Positions 18,029 through 25,736 of a DNA stretch of 64,000 nucleotides are shown one piece after another. This DNA is from Corynebacterium sp. CNJ-954. Its GTDB lineage: Bacteria; Actinomycetota; Actinomycetes; Mycobacteriales; Mycobacteriaceae. The translations under genes were made by a program, and so were the position numbers. The stretch spans positions 83,660 through 147,659 of the forward strand of contig NZ_MKKI01000002.1 in NCBI RefSeq assembly GCF_001942345.1, written 5' to 3'. The first letter of the stretch is position 1; each line of letters starts with the position of its first letter. The notes below the pieces were generated by a model. The model did not search any database. It was not told the DNA's origin and worked only from the letters and a program-made list of their open reading frames with translations.

Positions 18029-19402
18029 GCGGGCAGGCTGAAGTAGCCAGACGAGAGCCCCGGCGGAAACGCAGAGCGCCGCGGACACCCACAGCACGGT
18101 CGTATACCCCTCGAGTGTCGCGTGATTGCCGGCGGTGGCGCGCGCGGTGAGGATGGTCGCCGTCAAAGCGCTGCCTATGGCGAAGCCGGTGAAGCGCACC
18201 ACCTGGTAGAAACCGGTTGCGCTCCCCGTCTCCCCGGACGGGACCGCCTGCACAATCGCGCCGGGGATCGCGGCGAAGGTGACACCCAGTCCGATTCCGA
18301 GGATCGCGGTCATGGCGAAAGCCTGCCAGAGGTCGTCGTGGGCAAGAGCGAAGAAGCCGCAGCCAATCGACGCTATGAAACATCCCAGTGTTAGGACTGG
18401 GCGCCTACCGAACCGGCGGAGTGCGGCAGGGAGGATGCGTGAGCTACTGACCAGCATGAAGAACGACAGCGGGATGAGGGTGAGGCCAGCGACCGCTGCA
18501 GAGGCCGAGAATCCGAAACCCTCGGAGCTGGGTGACTGTGCGAACTCGGTCACCCCGGACAACACCATATACATGGCTGCTCCGAGCGCCAGCGCGCACG
18601 CGTCGCCGGAGAGTACGGACGGATGTCGCAGCAGTCGGAGCTGTACCAACGGATGTCTGGTGCGTAGCTGCTGGACAGTCCAGCCGGTGAACAGGACGAT
18701 GCCACTGATCAGCAGCGCAACAATCGACGGCGAACCCCATCCCCAGTGTGCTCCTTCAGATATGGCCACGAGGGTGGTCGTCAACGCGAGCGTGAGGAGT
18801 GCGATTCCGGGCCAATCCAGCCGCGGAGCCGGATCATGTGTGGTGGTGTGTGGAACAACGACGGCGACGCAGATCACGGTCAGACCGGAGACGATAGCGC
18901 CGAACCAGTACGCGCCGGCCAGGCCCCATGCCTCTGCGAGCCAACCGCTTATCGGGTATCCGGCACCGAGACCGGCGCCGGCGGAGACCGATAAGAGTGC
19001 GATCATCGGCGCCACTTTGTCACGGGGTAATGCGTCTTGTGCCGTGGCCATCGCCAACGGGGACAAGCCGAGGCCGACCCCTTGGAGGGCACGACCCACC
19101 AGTAGCATTCCCAGACTTCCGGCGATTGCGGCGAGGATGCTGCCCACCGTGACCACGACCAGACCGCTGAGCAGCGTGGCGCGGCGTCGGGGGCCGTCCC
19201 CGAGTCTGCCGAGAACCGGGGAGCTGATCGCTCCGACAAGGAGTGCGACCGTCAAAGACCATTGTGCTGTGCTCAGTGGCACATGGAAATCATCGGCGAT
19301 CGTTGGGATGAGTGGTGCGCCGAACGAGCTGATGATGCTGGAAACCAGTGTGGCCAGCACCAGGGTTGGACCGATCAGTGTGCTTCTGCTGAGGTTTCTC
19401 AT
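18017..19402 (-). CDS. MFS transporter (DHA2-like drug efflux)
   Basis: A 461-residue major facilitator protein with roughly 14 hydrophobic segments, starting MRNLSRSTLIGPTLVLATLV. Motif A region is LGRLGDGPRRRATLLSG; the GR.LQGVGLGL stretch (motif B/C area) fits drug:proton antiporters. ATG 19402 is preferred because longer upstream readings have non-membrane, cysteine-rich sequence. It is divergent from a MarR regulator with an inverted repeat between them, a classic repressor/efflux-pump pair. Confidence 0.87.
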   Translation of the reverse strand: MRNLSRSTLIGPTLVLATLVSSIISSFGAPLIPTIADDFHVPLSTAQWSLTVALLVGAISSPVLGRLGDGPRRRATLLSGLVVVTVGSILAAIAGSLGMLLVGRALQGVGLGLSPLAMATAQDALPRDKVAPMIALLSVSAGAGLGAGYPISGWLAEAWGLAGAYWFGAIVSGLTVICVAVVVPHTTTHDPAPRLDWPGIALLTLALTTTLVAISEGAHWGWGSPSIVALLISGIVLFTGWTVQQLRTRHPLVQLRLLRHPSVLSGDACALALGAAMYMVLSGVTEFAQSPSSEGFGFSASAAVAGLTLIPLSFFMLVSSSRILPAALRRFGRRPVLTLGCFIASIGCGFFALAHDDLWQAFAMTAILGIGLGVTFAAIPGAIVQAVPSGETGSATGFYQVVRFTGFAIGSALTATILTARATAGNHATLEGYTTVLWVSAALCVSAGALVWLLQPARSVP

Positions 19403-19420
19403 GAGGCCTCCTGCCGCTTT

Positions 19421-19441
19421 TTGCGTGCGATTTGCACGCAA
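19421..19441. promoter_or_regulatory. MarR operator candidate
   Basis: Perfect 8-bp inverted repeat TTGCGTGC (19421-19428) and GCACGCAA (19434-19441) with a 5-nt spacer, in the 86-bp gap between the divergent MFS gene (start 19402) and the MarR gene (start 19489). The size and placement fit binding by the MarR dimer to control both itself and the pump. A second related segment, TGCGTGTGTTGTGCACG, lies slightly closer to the MarR gene. Confidence 0.7.
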
Positions 19442-19488
19442 ATGGCAGCATACGCGTACTGCGTGTGTTGTGCACGTATCATGACTAA

Positions 19489-19926
19489 ATGACGAACATC
19501 GCCCTTGCCCATGACCTGGAAGAAGCACTGGGGCAGTTACTGCTACGGCGCAATCGAAATACCCTGTATGACGCCATCCTCGATGGAGCACCGAACGGAG
19601 TGGATCGACAGACATATCCCGTAATCAGCGGTCTCGCTCGCCTGGGGCCCCGGTCGGCAGCACGTCTGGCGGAAGAAGTCGGAATCGATCGTTCAGGGAC
19701 GAGTCGCTATGCCAACCGTCTTGAGGCGGCCGGCCTTCTCGAGCGCCGTCCCGACCCGCACGATGGACGGGCCACACTGCTTGTTCTCACGCCTGAGGGC
19801 GACTCCGTGGTGGCTAAGCTCCGCGAGGCTTTGACGCGGCATCTTGCCGAGCGGGTTGCACACTGGCCGGATTCTCAGGTGGAGGTGCTGGTCGAGGGGA
19901 TACGGCTGTTGGTTGAAGAGTCGTAG
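19489..19926 (+). CDS. MarR-family transcriptional regulator
   Basis: A 145-residue MarR regulator with the winged helix LGPRSAARLAEEVGIDRSGT and wing RRPDPHDGRATLLVLT. It probably represses the divergent MFS pump and itself. A -10-like TATCAT lies six bases before the start ATG with no clear ribosome binding site, suggesting a leaderless transcript. Two bases separate its stop from the convergent AlkC-like gene. Confidence 0.88.
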   Translation: MTNIALAHDLEEALGQLLLRRNRNTLYDAILDGAPNGVDRQTYPVISGLARLGPRSAARLAEEVGIDRSGTSRYANRLEAAGLLERRPDPHDGRATLLVLTPEGDSVVAKLREALTRHLAERVAHWPDSQVEVLVEGIRLLVEES

Positions 19927-19927
19927 G

Positions 19928-21031
19928 TTAGCGGTCAGCGACGACCTCGACCGTCGTTGCGCCGAGAATCCGCCCATTGGCCTGGATCTCGATGAGGTGT
20001 GGGCCGGGCCGGATGGTCCTGATCGAGACGTGCTTGAATGCATGGCGCCGCGAGAAGCTCACGGGCTCACCCGCCGGGAGATCCCGTACCGTCAGCTTGA
20101 ACACCTTGCCTGCTTTCGGGCCGTGCGCCCCCTGGTAGTGCACCAGGTAGTCGATCGCCGCCTTCGTCGGGGCGGACGCCTGCAACGTGAAGGAGATGGT
20201 CGTCGTCTCTCCGATGGCGATCGTCGACGGACTGCTGGACAGCTCCGTGAGTTCGATCGGAGCGTCGTGGTCGAAGCCGAGAATGGCGAGAGCCCCGGGA
20301 TCGCCTCGTTTGATCAGCGTGCGCAGGCCGTGGCGCACCACGAAGTCACCCTGGGTGGATTCCCCGGCCCATCTACGCGCGGTGTCGAGGACGAGGCCAG
20401 GGTGATCTTTGCTGACGTCATTGAGATGATTGGCCACTGAACGCCGGACGTAGAGTGAGTCGTCGTTGACCAGTGGTTCCAGGAGCGCCAGCGAATCGCT
20501 GGGGTCGTCGATGAACCGGTGGAGACGGCGTCCCCACGGGAGCCGTGGCCGTGACCCCTCGGGAACGAGCCGTCGGACATGCTCGTCAGTGCTGGTCGTC
20601 CACGCCCGCAACTGCTCCATCGTCGTGTCGTAGTGCGCGTCGATGAACGGACGGATCGCGAACTCCGCCGTGTAGTGGGACGTCAGAGTACCCAAGAGGG
20701 GTAGAGCGATGTCAGGACGGTCGAGCATGGCCGTGGAAATGTACTCGTTGACGGCCATGGATGCCCAGCCCTGCAGGTTCCCCGTCCCAGTCCGGTTGTC
20801 GTTGTCGACCGCGTGCCGAATTAGGTGGGCGGCGTCATCAGGTGACGTCGGTAGCGACTCGGCGAGTGCTCGGGCGATCCAGGTAACCCGGGCTTTCAGT
20901 TCGAGACCGTCGAGTCCGGATACCGCTCGTTGCTGGAAGCTGGCACTGTCGAAGCTTTCCGAGGTGTCCGCGAATGCATCGGCCAGGCGGCCGACGAGCC
21001 CAGGTGACAGTTCGTCCTTGAAATCAGCCAT
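19928..21031 (-). CDS. alkC: AlkC-like DNA glycosylase (HEAT-like repeats plus Ig-like domain)
   Basis: A 367-residue DNA alkylation repair protein. The N-terminal two thirds are HEAT-like helical repeats, including DDSLYVRRSVANHLNDVSKD, which binds damaged DNA. After about residue 250 it switches to a beta-rich domain with IAIGETTTISFTLQA and PGPHLIEIQANGR. This HEAT-plus-Ig arrangement separates AlkC from the shorter AlkD; AlkC removes 3-methylcytosine and 3-methyladenine without flipping the base. The gene overlaps by eight bases the end of an upstream MarR gene on the same strand, so the two are co-transcribed. Confidence 0.75.
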   Translation of the reverse strand: MADFKDELSPGLVGRLADAFADTSESFDSASFQQRAVSGLDGLELKARVTWIARALAESLPTSPDDAAHLIRHAVDNDNRTGTGNLQGWASMAVNEYISTAMLDRPDIALPLLGTLTSHYTAEFAIRPFIDAHYDTTMEQLRAWTTSTDEHVRRLVPEGSRPRLPWGRRLHRFIDDPSDSLALLEPLVNDDSLYVRRSVANHLNDVSKDHPGLVLDTARRWAGESTQGDFVVRHGLRTLIKRGDPGALAILGFDHDAPIELTELSSSPSTIAIGETTTISFTLQASAPTKAAIDYLVHYQGAHGPKAGKVFKLTVRDLPAGEPVSFSRRHAFKHVSIRTIRPGPHLIEIQANGRILGATTVEVVADR

Positions 21032-21539
21032 GTGGCTGCACCTCCGAAGCCTCACCGCGCAGCGTGGACGTTGCCCGCTGCAGCAGAGCGCGTAGCTGCC
21101 TGCGTTCGGAGGCGCTGAAAGCCTGGCCGAGTCGTTCTTCGATGCCGCGGGCGAGGTCATCGGCCCGGAGGACAAGCTCAGCACCGTCCTGGGTGAGGGT
21201 GGTGACCAACACCCGACGGTGGATGGTGGACGGGGTGCGCTCGACCAGGCCGCGTTTCTCCAGTTTGTCCAGGATCGTTCCCATCGTCTGCGGTGTCACC
21301 GCGGCGACGCGGGCGAGCTGGGCGGATGACTGCCCCGGTACATAATGTAGCGACATCAGCACGGCGTACTGGGGCACTGTCAGTCCGAGAGGACGCAGGG
21401 CGGCAGTCTTCGCTGTAATCATCGCCTGCTCTGCCTGCTTGATGTGCGATCCGACCCGTGCGTCCAGATCCTCGGCGAACTCGTCGCCCCCGTGGCGTGG
21501 CAGGGGGAGACAGAAGTCGGGGTCCGGGGTATCAGCCAT
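21024..21539 (-). CDS. MarR-family transcriptional regulator
   Basis: A 171-residue MarR regulator starting MADTPDPDFCLPLPRHGGDE. The winged helix reads SSAQLARVAAVTPQTMGTIL with the wing RTPSTIHRRVLVTTLT. It is upstream of and overlaps the AlkC-like gene, so it may control alkylation repair or simply share the transcript. An extended N-terminus of about 25 residues precedes the DNA-binding fold. Cys10 near the N-terminus could be a sensor residue, but this is only a possibility. Confidence 0.87.
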   Translation of the reverse strand: MADTPDPDFCLPLPRHGGDEFAEDLDARVGSHIKQAEQAMITAKTAALRPLGLTVPQYAVLMSLHYVPGQSSAQLARVAAVTPQTMGTILDKLEKRGLVERTPSTIHRRVLVTTLTQDGAELVLRADDLARGIEERLGQAFSASERRQLRALLQRATSTLRGEASEVQPHG

Positions 21540-21601
21540 CTCACCAGAATAACGGTGCTGAGACCACATCGGCGACCAGCACACGATGTCGGCGAGAACG
21601 A

Positions 21602-22411
21602 TCAGCTGGGCGAGGAGCGTCCGACCTTCCAGTAGCCGTAGAACGAAATCGCCGATTTCGGTACGCCTGCCGCAACGAGCCCACGTCGCGTGCCTGTCGC
21701 CAGTGAGTTCTCTCCGGCCACGAAGACGGTGCCAGGACTGCTGGGCGGGGGCGTGGCCAAAGCTGCGCCGCGGGCCAGCTCGCCTGGCACCTCGCCGTCC
21801 CCGTCAGAGCTCGCCAGCCAGGTCGCCGACACATGAGGGCCGAATGTCGTTCCGAGGACGTCGTCCGGTGTCGGGACCTCGACGATGAGACGGGTGGGAA
21901 GGGACGGGGGCGTCTCCTCGGCGATGGCGAGTGCGGCGGGTAAGCCACTTCCGTCGGCGACCAGAAGCTGCCACTCCGCTTCCTCGCGTGGCCGGTACCT
22001 GCGGCCTTCGTCGAACATCCCCACCGGGCTCCCTGGTTCTGCCTGTTGTGCCCAGACGGAGGCAGGCCCGTCACCGTGGACGACGAAGTCCACGTTGAGT
22101 TCATTCGACTCGGGGTGGAAGGCGCGGACCGTGTAGTTCCGGACGTAGGGTCGTACGTCCTTGGACATCAGGAAGTACTGCGCAGCCCAACCGTTGTTGG
22201 CGAACGTGGGCATCCGTAGCTCAGTCTGTCCGGGACGAGGGAAGAACAGACGGAAGCACTGGTCACCACCTTTGTAAGAGAAGCCGTCGAGGGCGTCGCC
22301 TCCGATGGTTACTCTGACCAGGTGCTCGGACATCCTGGTTCGTCTCACCACCGTCAGCGACATCATCTGACGCCGGTTCTCTTTCCCGAAGCGGGCCATT
22401 CTCATCTCCAT
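21602..22411 (-). CDS. siderophore-interacting (SIP-type) ferric reductase
   Basis: Cytoplasmic flavin-dependent siderophore-interacting protein, about 269 residues, which releases iron from imported ferric siderophores. The FAD-binding motif is RPYVRNYTVRAF and the NADH/SIP domain reads LLVADGSGLPAALAIAEE; the end ISFYGYWKVGR is typical of the family. The start is uncertain among ATG 22411, 22405 and 22399; the last is best placed after GGAG. A DtxR-type iron box at 22470-22488 and a palindrome at 22450-22466 lie directly upstream, and a TetR regulator is divergent. Confidence 0.87.
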   Translation of the reverse strand: MEMRMARFGKENRRQMMSLTVVRRTRMSEHLVRVTIGGDALDGFSYKGGDQCFRLFFPRPGQTELRMPTFANNGWAAQYFLMSKDVRPYVRNYTVRAFHPESNELNVDFVVHGDGPASVWAQQAEPGSPVGMFDEGRRYRPREEAEWQLLVADGSGLPAALAIAEETPPSLPTRLIVEVPTPDDVLGTTFGPHVSATWLASSDGDGEVPGELARGAALATPPPSSPGTVFVAGENSLATGTRRGLVAAGVPKSAISFYGYWKVGRSSPS

Positions 22412-22449
22412 TCCAGTGGCGTCCAGGACGTGTGCGACCGGGTAAACTT

Positions 22450-22466
22450 CTTGGTCATCGACCAAG
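22450..22466. promoter_or_regulatory. TetR operator candidate
   Basis: Perfect 7-bp inverted repeat CTTGGTC-ATC-GACCAAG in the gap between the siderophore-interacting protein gene (minus) and the TetR gene (plus). The short, tight dyad is of the size TetR dimers bind. It lies four bases from the DtxR-type box, so the two regulators would compete or cooperate at the same promoter. Confidence 0.65.
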
Positions 22467-22469
22467 GAG

Positions 22470-22488
22470 TTACTGTAGGCTAACCTGG
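22470..22488. promoter_or_regulatory. DtxR/IdeR iron box
   Basis: The 19-bp sequence TTACTGTAGGCTAACCTGG matches 14 of 19 positions of the corynebacterial DtxR consensus TTAGGTTAGSCTAACCTAA, with the right half nearly perfect. It is positioned to repress the siderophore-interacting protein gene when iron is plentiful, which fits that protein's role in iron release. This is the only such box I found in the window. Confidence 0.75.
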
Positions 22489-22538
22489 ACGGCAGGTCAA
22501 CAGGGTCGAGAATGCGGCATGACACGGGGAAGGACACG

Positions 22539-23141
22539 ATGGCCACTGAGCGACGGGTACGTGGAGATGTGATCGCCGCTGCCTTCGAGCTGCTCGACGA
22601 GGCGGGACTGGAAGCACTCACTCTGCGTGAGGTGGCGCGGCGCCTGGGTGTGCACCTCAACACGGTCTCGTACCAGGTGAAGACGAAAGCCCGGTTACGT
22701 GAACTCATGGCAGACGCGATGCTCGGCTCGCTCTCCCTGGACGGCCTGACCGGTGACCCGGTGGGCAGGGTGACGGAGATCCTTCGCCGCTACCGGACGT
22801 CGTTGCTCTCCCATCGTGACGGAGCACGCCTGGTGGCCGGCACTGTCGCCGTGGAGAAGAACACGTTACGGGTGGGTAATGCGATCATCGGGGCATTGTT
22901 GGAGTCTGGTGCCGACCATGAAAGTGCTGTACGGACGTTCTGGGGCCTCCACTACTTCCTTCTCGGTCTCGTCCAGGAGGAGCAGGGACTCCCCGCCCAG
23001 GAGCATAAGGACATCCTGGAGGTGATCCATTCCGGGGATTACACCGCTATGGCACAGGTGGGGGACATCATCCTGAACGATCCTTTTGACCGCCGATTCG
23101 GGTTCGGCCTCGACGCCTTCCTCAGGACCCTAGAGCGATGA
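22539..23141 (+). CDS. TetR-family transcriptional regulator
   Basis: A 200-residue TetR regulator from ATG 22539, preceded by GGGAAGGA. The N-terminal helix-turn-helix is LREVARRLGVHLNTVSYQVK; the C-terminal part resembles the ligand domain of tetracycline-repressor-like proteins (FWGLHYFLLGLVQEEQ). It is divergent from the siderophore-interacting protein gene with a palindrome between, so it probably represses that gene and itself in response to an unknown ligand, perhaps a siderophore. Confidence 0.87.
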   Translation: MATERRVRGDVIAAAFELLDEAGLEALTLREVARRLGVHLNTVSYQVKTKARLRELMADAMLGSLSLDGLTGDPVGRVTEILRRYRTSLLSHRDGARLVAGTVAVEKNTLRVGNAIIGALLESGADHESAVRTFWGLHYFLLGLVQEEQGLPAQEHKDILEVIHSGDYTAMAQVGDIILNDPFDRRFGFGLDAFLRTLER

Positions 23142-23277
23142 GGGTGAGTGAACTGACCGCCAGGGCAAGGTAGAAGCCGGGGAAGACGATGTTGTGGAGC
23201 ACTCGCGCCCGCAGATGCGCCAGGTTCGCCCCGAGGAAGAAGCTCACCAGTCCGGCGGCAGCGACGGTCGGCACCAC
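23122..23277 (-). CDS. possible small membrane protein or gene remnant
   Basis: A 51-codon reading frame starting GTG (AAGGA six bases upstream) and ending inside the 3' end of the TetR gene on the other strand. The predicted peptide has two hydrophobic stretches, VVPTVAAAGLVSFFLGANLA and NIVFPGFYLALAVSSLTLIA, separated by HLRARVLH, like the last two spans of a small membrane protein. An in-frame stop lies just before the start, so it is either a very short protein or the truncated end of a larger one. It adjoins the sigma-factor remnant, which supports decay in this stretch. Confidence 0.3.
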   Translation of the reverse strand: MVPTVAAAGLVSFFLGANLAHLRARVLHNIVFPGFYLALAVSSLTLIALGS

Positions 23278-23295
23278 CAGATTCCTTCAACACGG

Positions 23296-23592
23296 CAAGG
23301 AGACGTATGGCGGGAGTGGCTTCCGGAACCCGTGTCGGGATATGTGCCGTGGAACGACATGGCCGGGCACGCGGGTGGCGAGGATGCGGCGGAGTTCTTC
23401 GTCGGGGCTTTGACGAGACAGCCCGGGCTGACGATTGTGGAAGACCAGGTCAACGGGCAACTCGGGTTGGTGGCATCGCACGAGGGACGGGTGGTTGCGG
23501 TGGTCAGCCTGCTGGTCGACGGCGGACGGGTCATCGAAGCGTGGGCGGTACGTAACCCGGAGAAACTTGTAGCGTGGAACCAGTGTAAGTGA
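23296..23592 (+). pseudogene. remnant of an ECF41-type (SigJ-like) sigma factor
   Basis: The reading frame contains REWLPEPV, typical of the region just after sigma region 2 in ECF41 factors, joined almost directly to the distal part of the SnoaL-like C-terminal domain (AAEFFVGALTRQPGLTIVED, NGQLGLV, and VIEAWAVRNPEKLVAW at the end). Regions 2 and 4 needed for DNA and core binding are missing, so this is an internally deleted, non-functional remnant. ATG 23359 could still express the C-terminal fragment. It lies between the TetR and NUDIX genes. Confidence 0.7.
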
Positions 23593-23616
23593 AGCGAATG
23601 AGGGAGGATCTGGTCC

Positions 23617-24051
23617 ATGATCGAGGAGGGAACAGGATTCTACGCGGTTCCGAGTTCGGTGAAGGTGGTGGTCCTCGCCGCTGGAAACGCAGGTCGGAAG
23701 GTCCTGCTCGGGCTTAATGGCAGAGGGGAGTGGGAGTTGCCTGGTGGGTGGCCGGATAAGCAGGACGTGACCCTGGCGGATACCGCGGTTCGGGAGGTGC
23801 TGGAGGAGTCAGGAATCGTTCTTGATAATGATCTCGTACTCGTCGGTGCCGAACTTTTCGCCCCGGTCCCGGGGCGCCAGGTGACTCTCGTCTGCCTCAC
23901 AAGCCGACTGGGTACTGCAGAGGCACCGACGCCCAGTTTCGAGCACAAGGACGTGCGATGGTTCGGGGTGGACGCGCTGCCCGAGAACCTTCCCGCGGTG
24001 TACCGGAGGTTCATCGATGGCGCTGCACGGCAGCAAGCAAGAGCGAGATGA
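23617..24051 (+). CDS. NUDIX hydrolase
   Basis: A 144-residue NUDIX-fold protein that would hydrolyse a nucleoside diphosphate linked to another group. The Nudix box is GGWPDKQDVTLADTAVREVL followed by EESGI: the catalytic REVLEESG half is intact, but the first half carries an aspartate in place of the usual glutamate and appears one residue longer, so specificity is uncertain. The start follows a GGAGGATCTGG stretch. Downstream is a strong hairpin. Confidence 0.8.
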   Translation: MIEEGTGFYAVPSSVKVVVLAAGNAGRKVLLGLNGRGEWELPGGWPDKQDVTLADTAVREVLEESGIVLDNDLVLVGAELFAPVPGRQVTLVCLTSRLGTAEAPTPSFEHKDVRWFGVDALPENLPAVYRRFIDGAARQQARAR

Positions 24052-24071
24052 GATCGTATTCCGGCCGAGAA

Positions 24072-24107
24072 GGCCGCGACGACGAGATCTATCCCGTCGT
24101 CGCGGCC
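24072..24107. terminator. strong hairpin between convergent genes
   Basis: Perfect 12-bp arms GGCCGCGACGAC (24072-24083) and GTCGTCGCGGCC (24096-24107) with a 12-nt loop, 20 bases after the NUDIX stop and 41 bases from the stop of the convergent MFS gene. There is no T-run, but GC-rich hairpins without one are common at actinobacterial gene ends. It could serve both directions. Confidence 0.6.
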
Positions 24108-24148
24108 TGTTCAGTGTGGATCGTGGTTGGTGCTGTCGTGCTGCGGCG

Positions 24149-25603
24149 TTAAGCAGCCAGCGGTACAGCCTCCGGAGCTGTTTCGGACGTCTCCTTCTCC
24201 TTCGGCAGATGCAGGAACACGCCGAGCAGGATCGCCGCAACCAGCGCGATGGCGGCGTTGACGCCGATCGCCAGCTGCAGTCCGGGCAGCAGGGTCGCTG
24301 TGACCATACCTGTGGCGATGGCTGACATGACCGGGGTGCCCAGGGCGATACCGACCTGCTGACTCATGGTCACCAACCCGGTGGCCAGCCCCTGCTGGTG
24401 AGCCGGCACACCTGCGGTGGAGGTCACGGTGTAGCCCACGATGGCCACCAGGTTCGCCACACCACCGAGGAACGTGAGGATCAACAGGGGGATCAGCCAG
24501 CCGTGGCTCTCCCCGGCGAATGCCAGAGGGGCGGTCGCGGCAGCCTGGACGAGAAGACCGATGACAATCGCGGTCTTCGGGTTGGTCTTACCGATGATCC
24601 GTGGGGCAATGAGACCGCCGATGACGGTACCGATACCGAGGACACCGAGGATCAGTCCCGCAGCGATCGCGCTGTAGTCGAGGATCTGCTGCAGGTACAG
24701 GGTCAGCAGGAACACCAGTGAGGTGAACGTGCCGAAGGCAAGGAGCCCGGCGGTATTACCCCAACCGATGTTGGAGCGCTTGAGCAGTGACGGAGCGACG
24801 AGAGGCTCCTTGACGCGTCCTTCGATCGCCAGGAAGACGGCAACCAGGATGACCGCGGCGAGGATCGGACCCCAGGTGCCCGGGTGCGTCCAGCCGTTGT
24901 GGCCGGCCGCGTCGATACCGAAGACCAGTGCGACAAGAGCCAGCGTGATCGTGATCGCGCCGGGGACATCGAGCTTCGGACGGGCGTCGGACGCCGGCTC
25001 GCGCAGGACGAAAGGGGCGATGATGATCACGGCGACGGCGACGACGACGTTGATGAAGAAGGCCCAGCGCCAGGACACCGCACCGGTGAGCAGGCCACCG
25101 AGGACGGAACCCGCGGTGAAACCGGCGGCCATGAGTGCTCCGTTGAGGCCGAGTGCCTTGGAACGGGCGGGGCCTTCTGGGAACATCGTCGTCATAAGCG
25201 ACAGTGCTGCGGGAATGACCATGGCACTGGCAATGCCCTGACCGACGCGGGCGGCGAGCAGCAGGACGGGCTCTCCGGCGAGCCCGCCGGCGAGAGAGGA
25301 GATGCCGAGTAGGACGATGCCGATCATGAACAGTTTCTTGCGACCGAAGAGGTCGGCGACCCGGCCGAAGAACAGGGTGAACCCGGCGGCGCACAAAGCG
25401 AAAGCGGTGACGATCCACTGCAGGGACGCAGTGGCGAAACCGAGTTCGGAGCCGATGTGCGGTAGCGCCACGTTCAGGATCGAGAAGTCGACGGCGAGGG
25501 TGAAGTTGGCGGTCAACAGGACGACCATCGCGATCTTCTGCGCGGCGGTGAAGCGTTCGGCGGGGGACTGGGTGGGTGGAGGTGCTGTATGTGTGTCTCT
25601 CAT
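24149..25603 (-). CDS. MFS transporter (DHA2 family drug efflux)
   Basis: A 484-residue, 14-span drug:proton antiporter of the EmrB/QacA type. Motif A is FGRVADLFGRKKLFMIG, and the region TLAVDFSILNVALPHIGSEL in span 1 is the DHA2 signature. ATG 25603 begins MRDTHTAPPPTQSPAERFTA; the reading frame extends upstream but with no membrane-like sequence. It is divergent from the XRE regulator across a 133-bp region that contains a repeated operator motif, so that regulator probably controls it. Confidence 0.88.
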   Translation of the reverse strand: MRDTHTAPPPTQSPAERFTAAQKIAMVVLLTANFTLAVDFSILNVALPHIGSELGFATASLQWIVTAFALCAAGFTLFFGRVADLFGRKKLFMIGIVLLGISSLAGGLAGEPVLLLAARVGQGIASAMVIPAALSLMTTMFPEGPARSKALGLNGALMAAGFTAGSVLGGLLTGAVSWRWAFFINVVVAVAVIIIAPFVLREPASDARPKLDVPGAITITLALVALVFGIDAAGHNGWTHPGTWGPILAAVILVAVFLAIEGRVKEPLVAPSLLKRSNIGWGNTAGLLAFGTFTSLVFLLTLYLQQILDYSAIAAGLILGVLGIGTVIGGLIAPRIIGKTNPKTAIVIGLLVQAAATAPLAFAGESHGWLIPLLILTFLGGVANLVAIVGYTVTSTAGVPAHQQGLATGLVTMSQQVGIALGTPVMSAIATGMVTATLLPGLQLAIGVNAAIALVAAILLGVFLHLPKEKETSETAPEAVPLAA

Positions 25604-25631
25604 GTGTCCCAGCATCGGGGGAGGTGACAAG

Positions 25632-25708
25632 GGTAGCCAGAGCCCTGATGTGCGTGGTCTGGGGTCGCATGGCCTGAGGTTGCCTAGCACTGACAGGGGT
25701 AGGCAACC
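25632..25708. promoter_or_regulatory. operator region of the XRE regulator / MFS pump
   Basis: Two elements lie here: GGTAGCCAGA at 25632-25641 and GGTTGCCTAGCAC at 25678-25690. The second begins a perfect dyad GGTTGCCTA (25678-25686) / TAGGCAACC (25700-25708). The same two elements recur in the same order at 29752-29798. The centre-to-centre spacing differs by 30 bp, close to three helical turns. The motif is probably bound by the adjacent XRE regulator. Confidence 0.7.
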
Positions 25709-25736
25709 ATCGGCCAGGTAGGCGACAATAGGTTGC

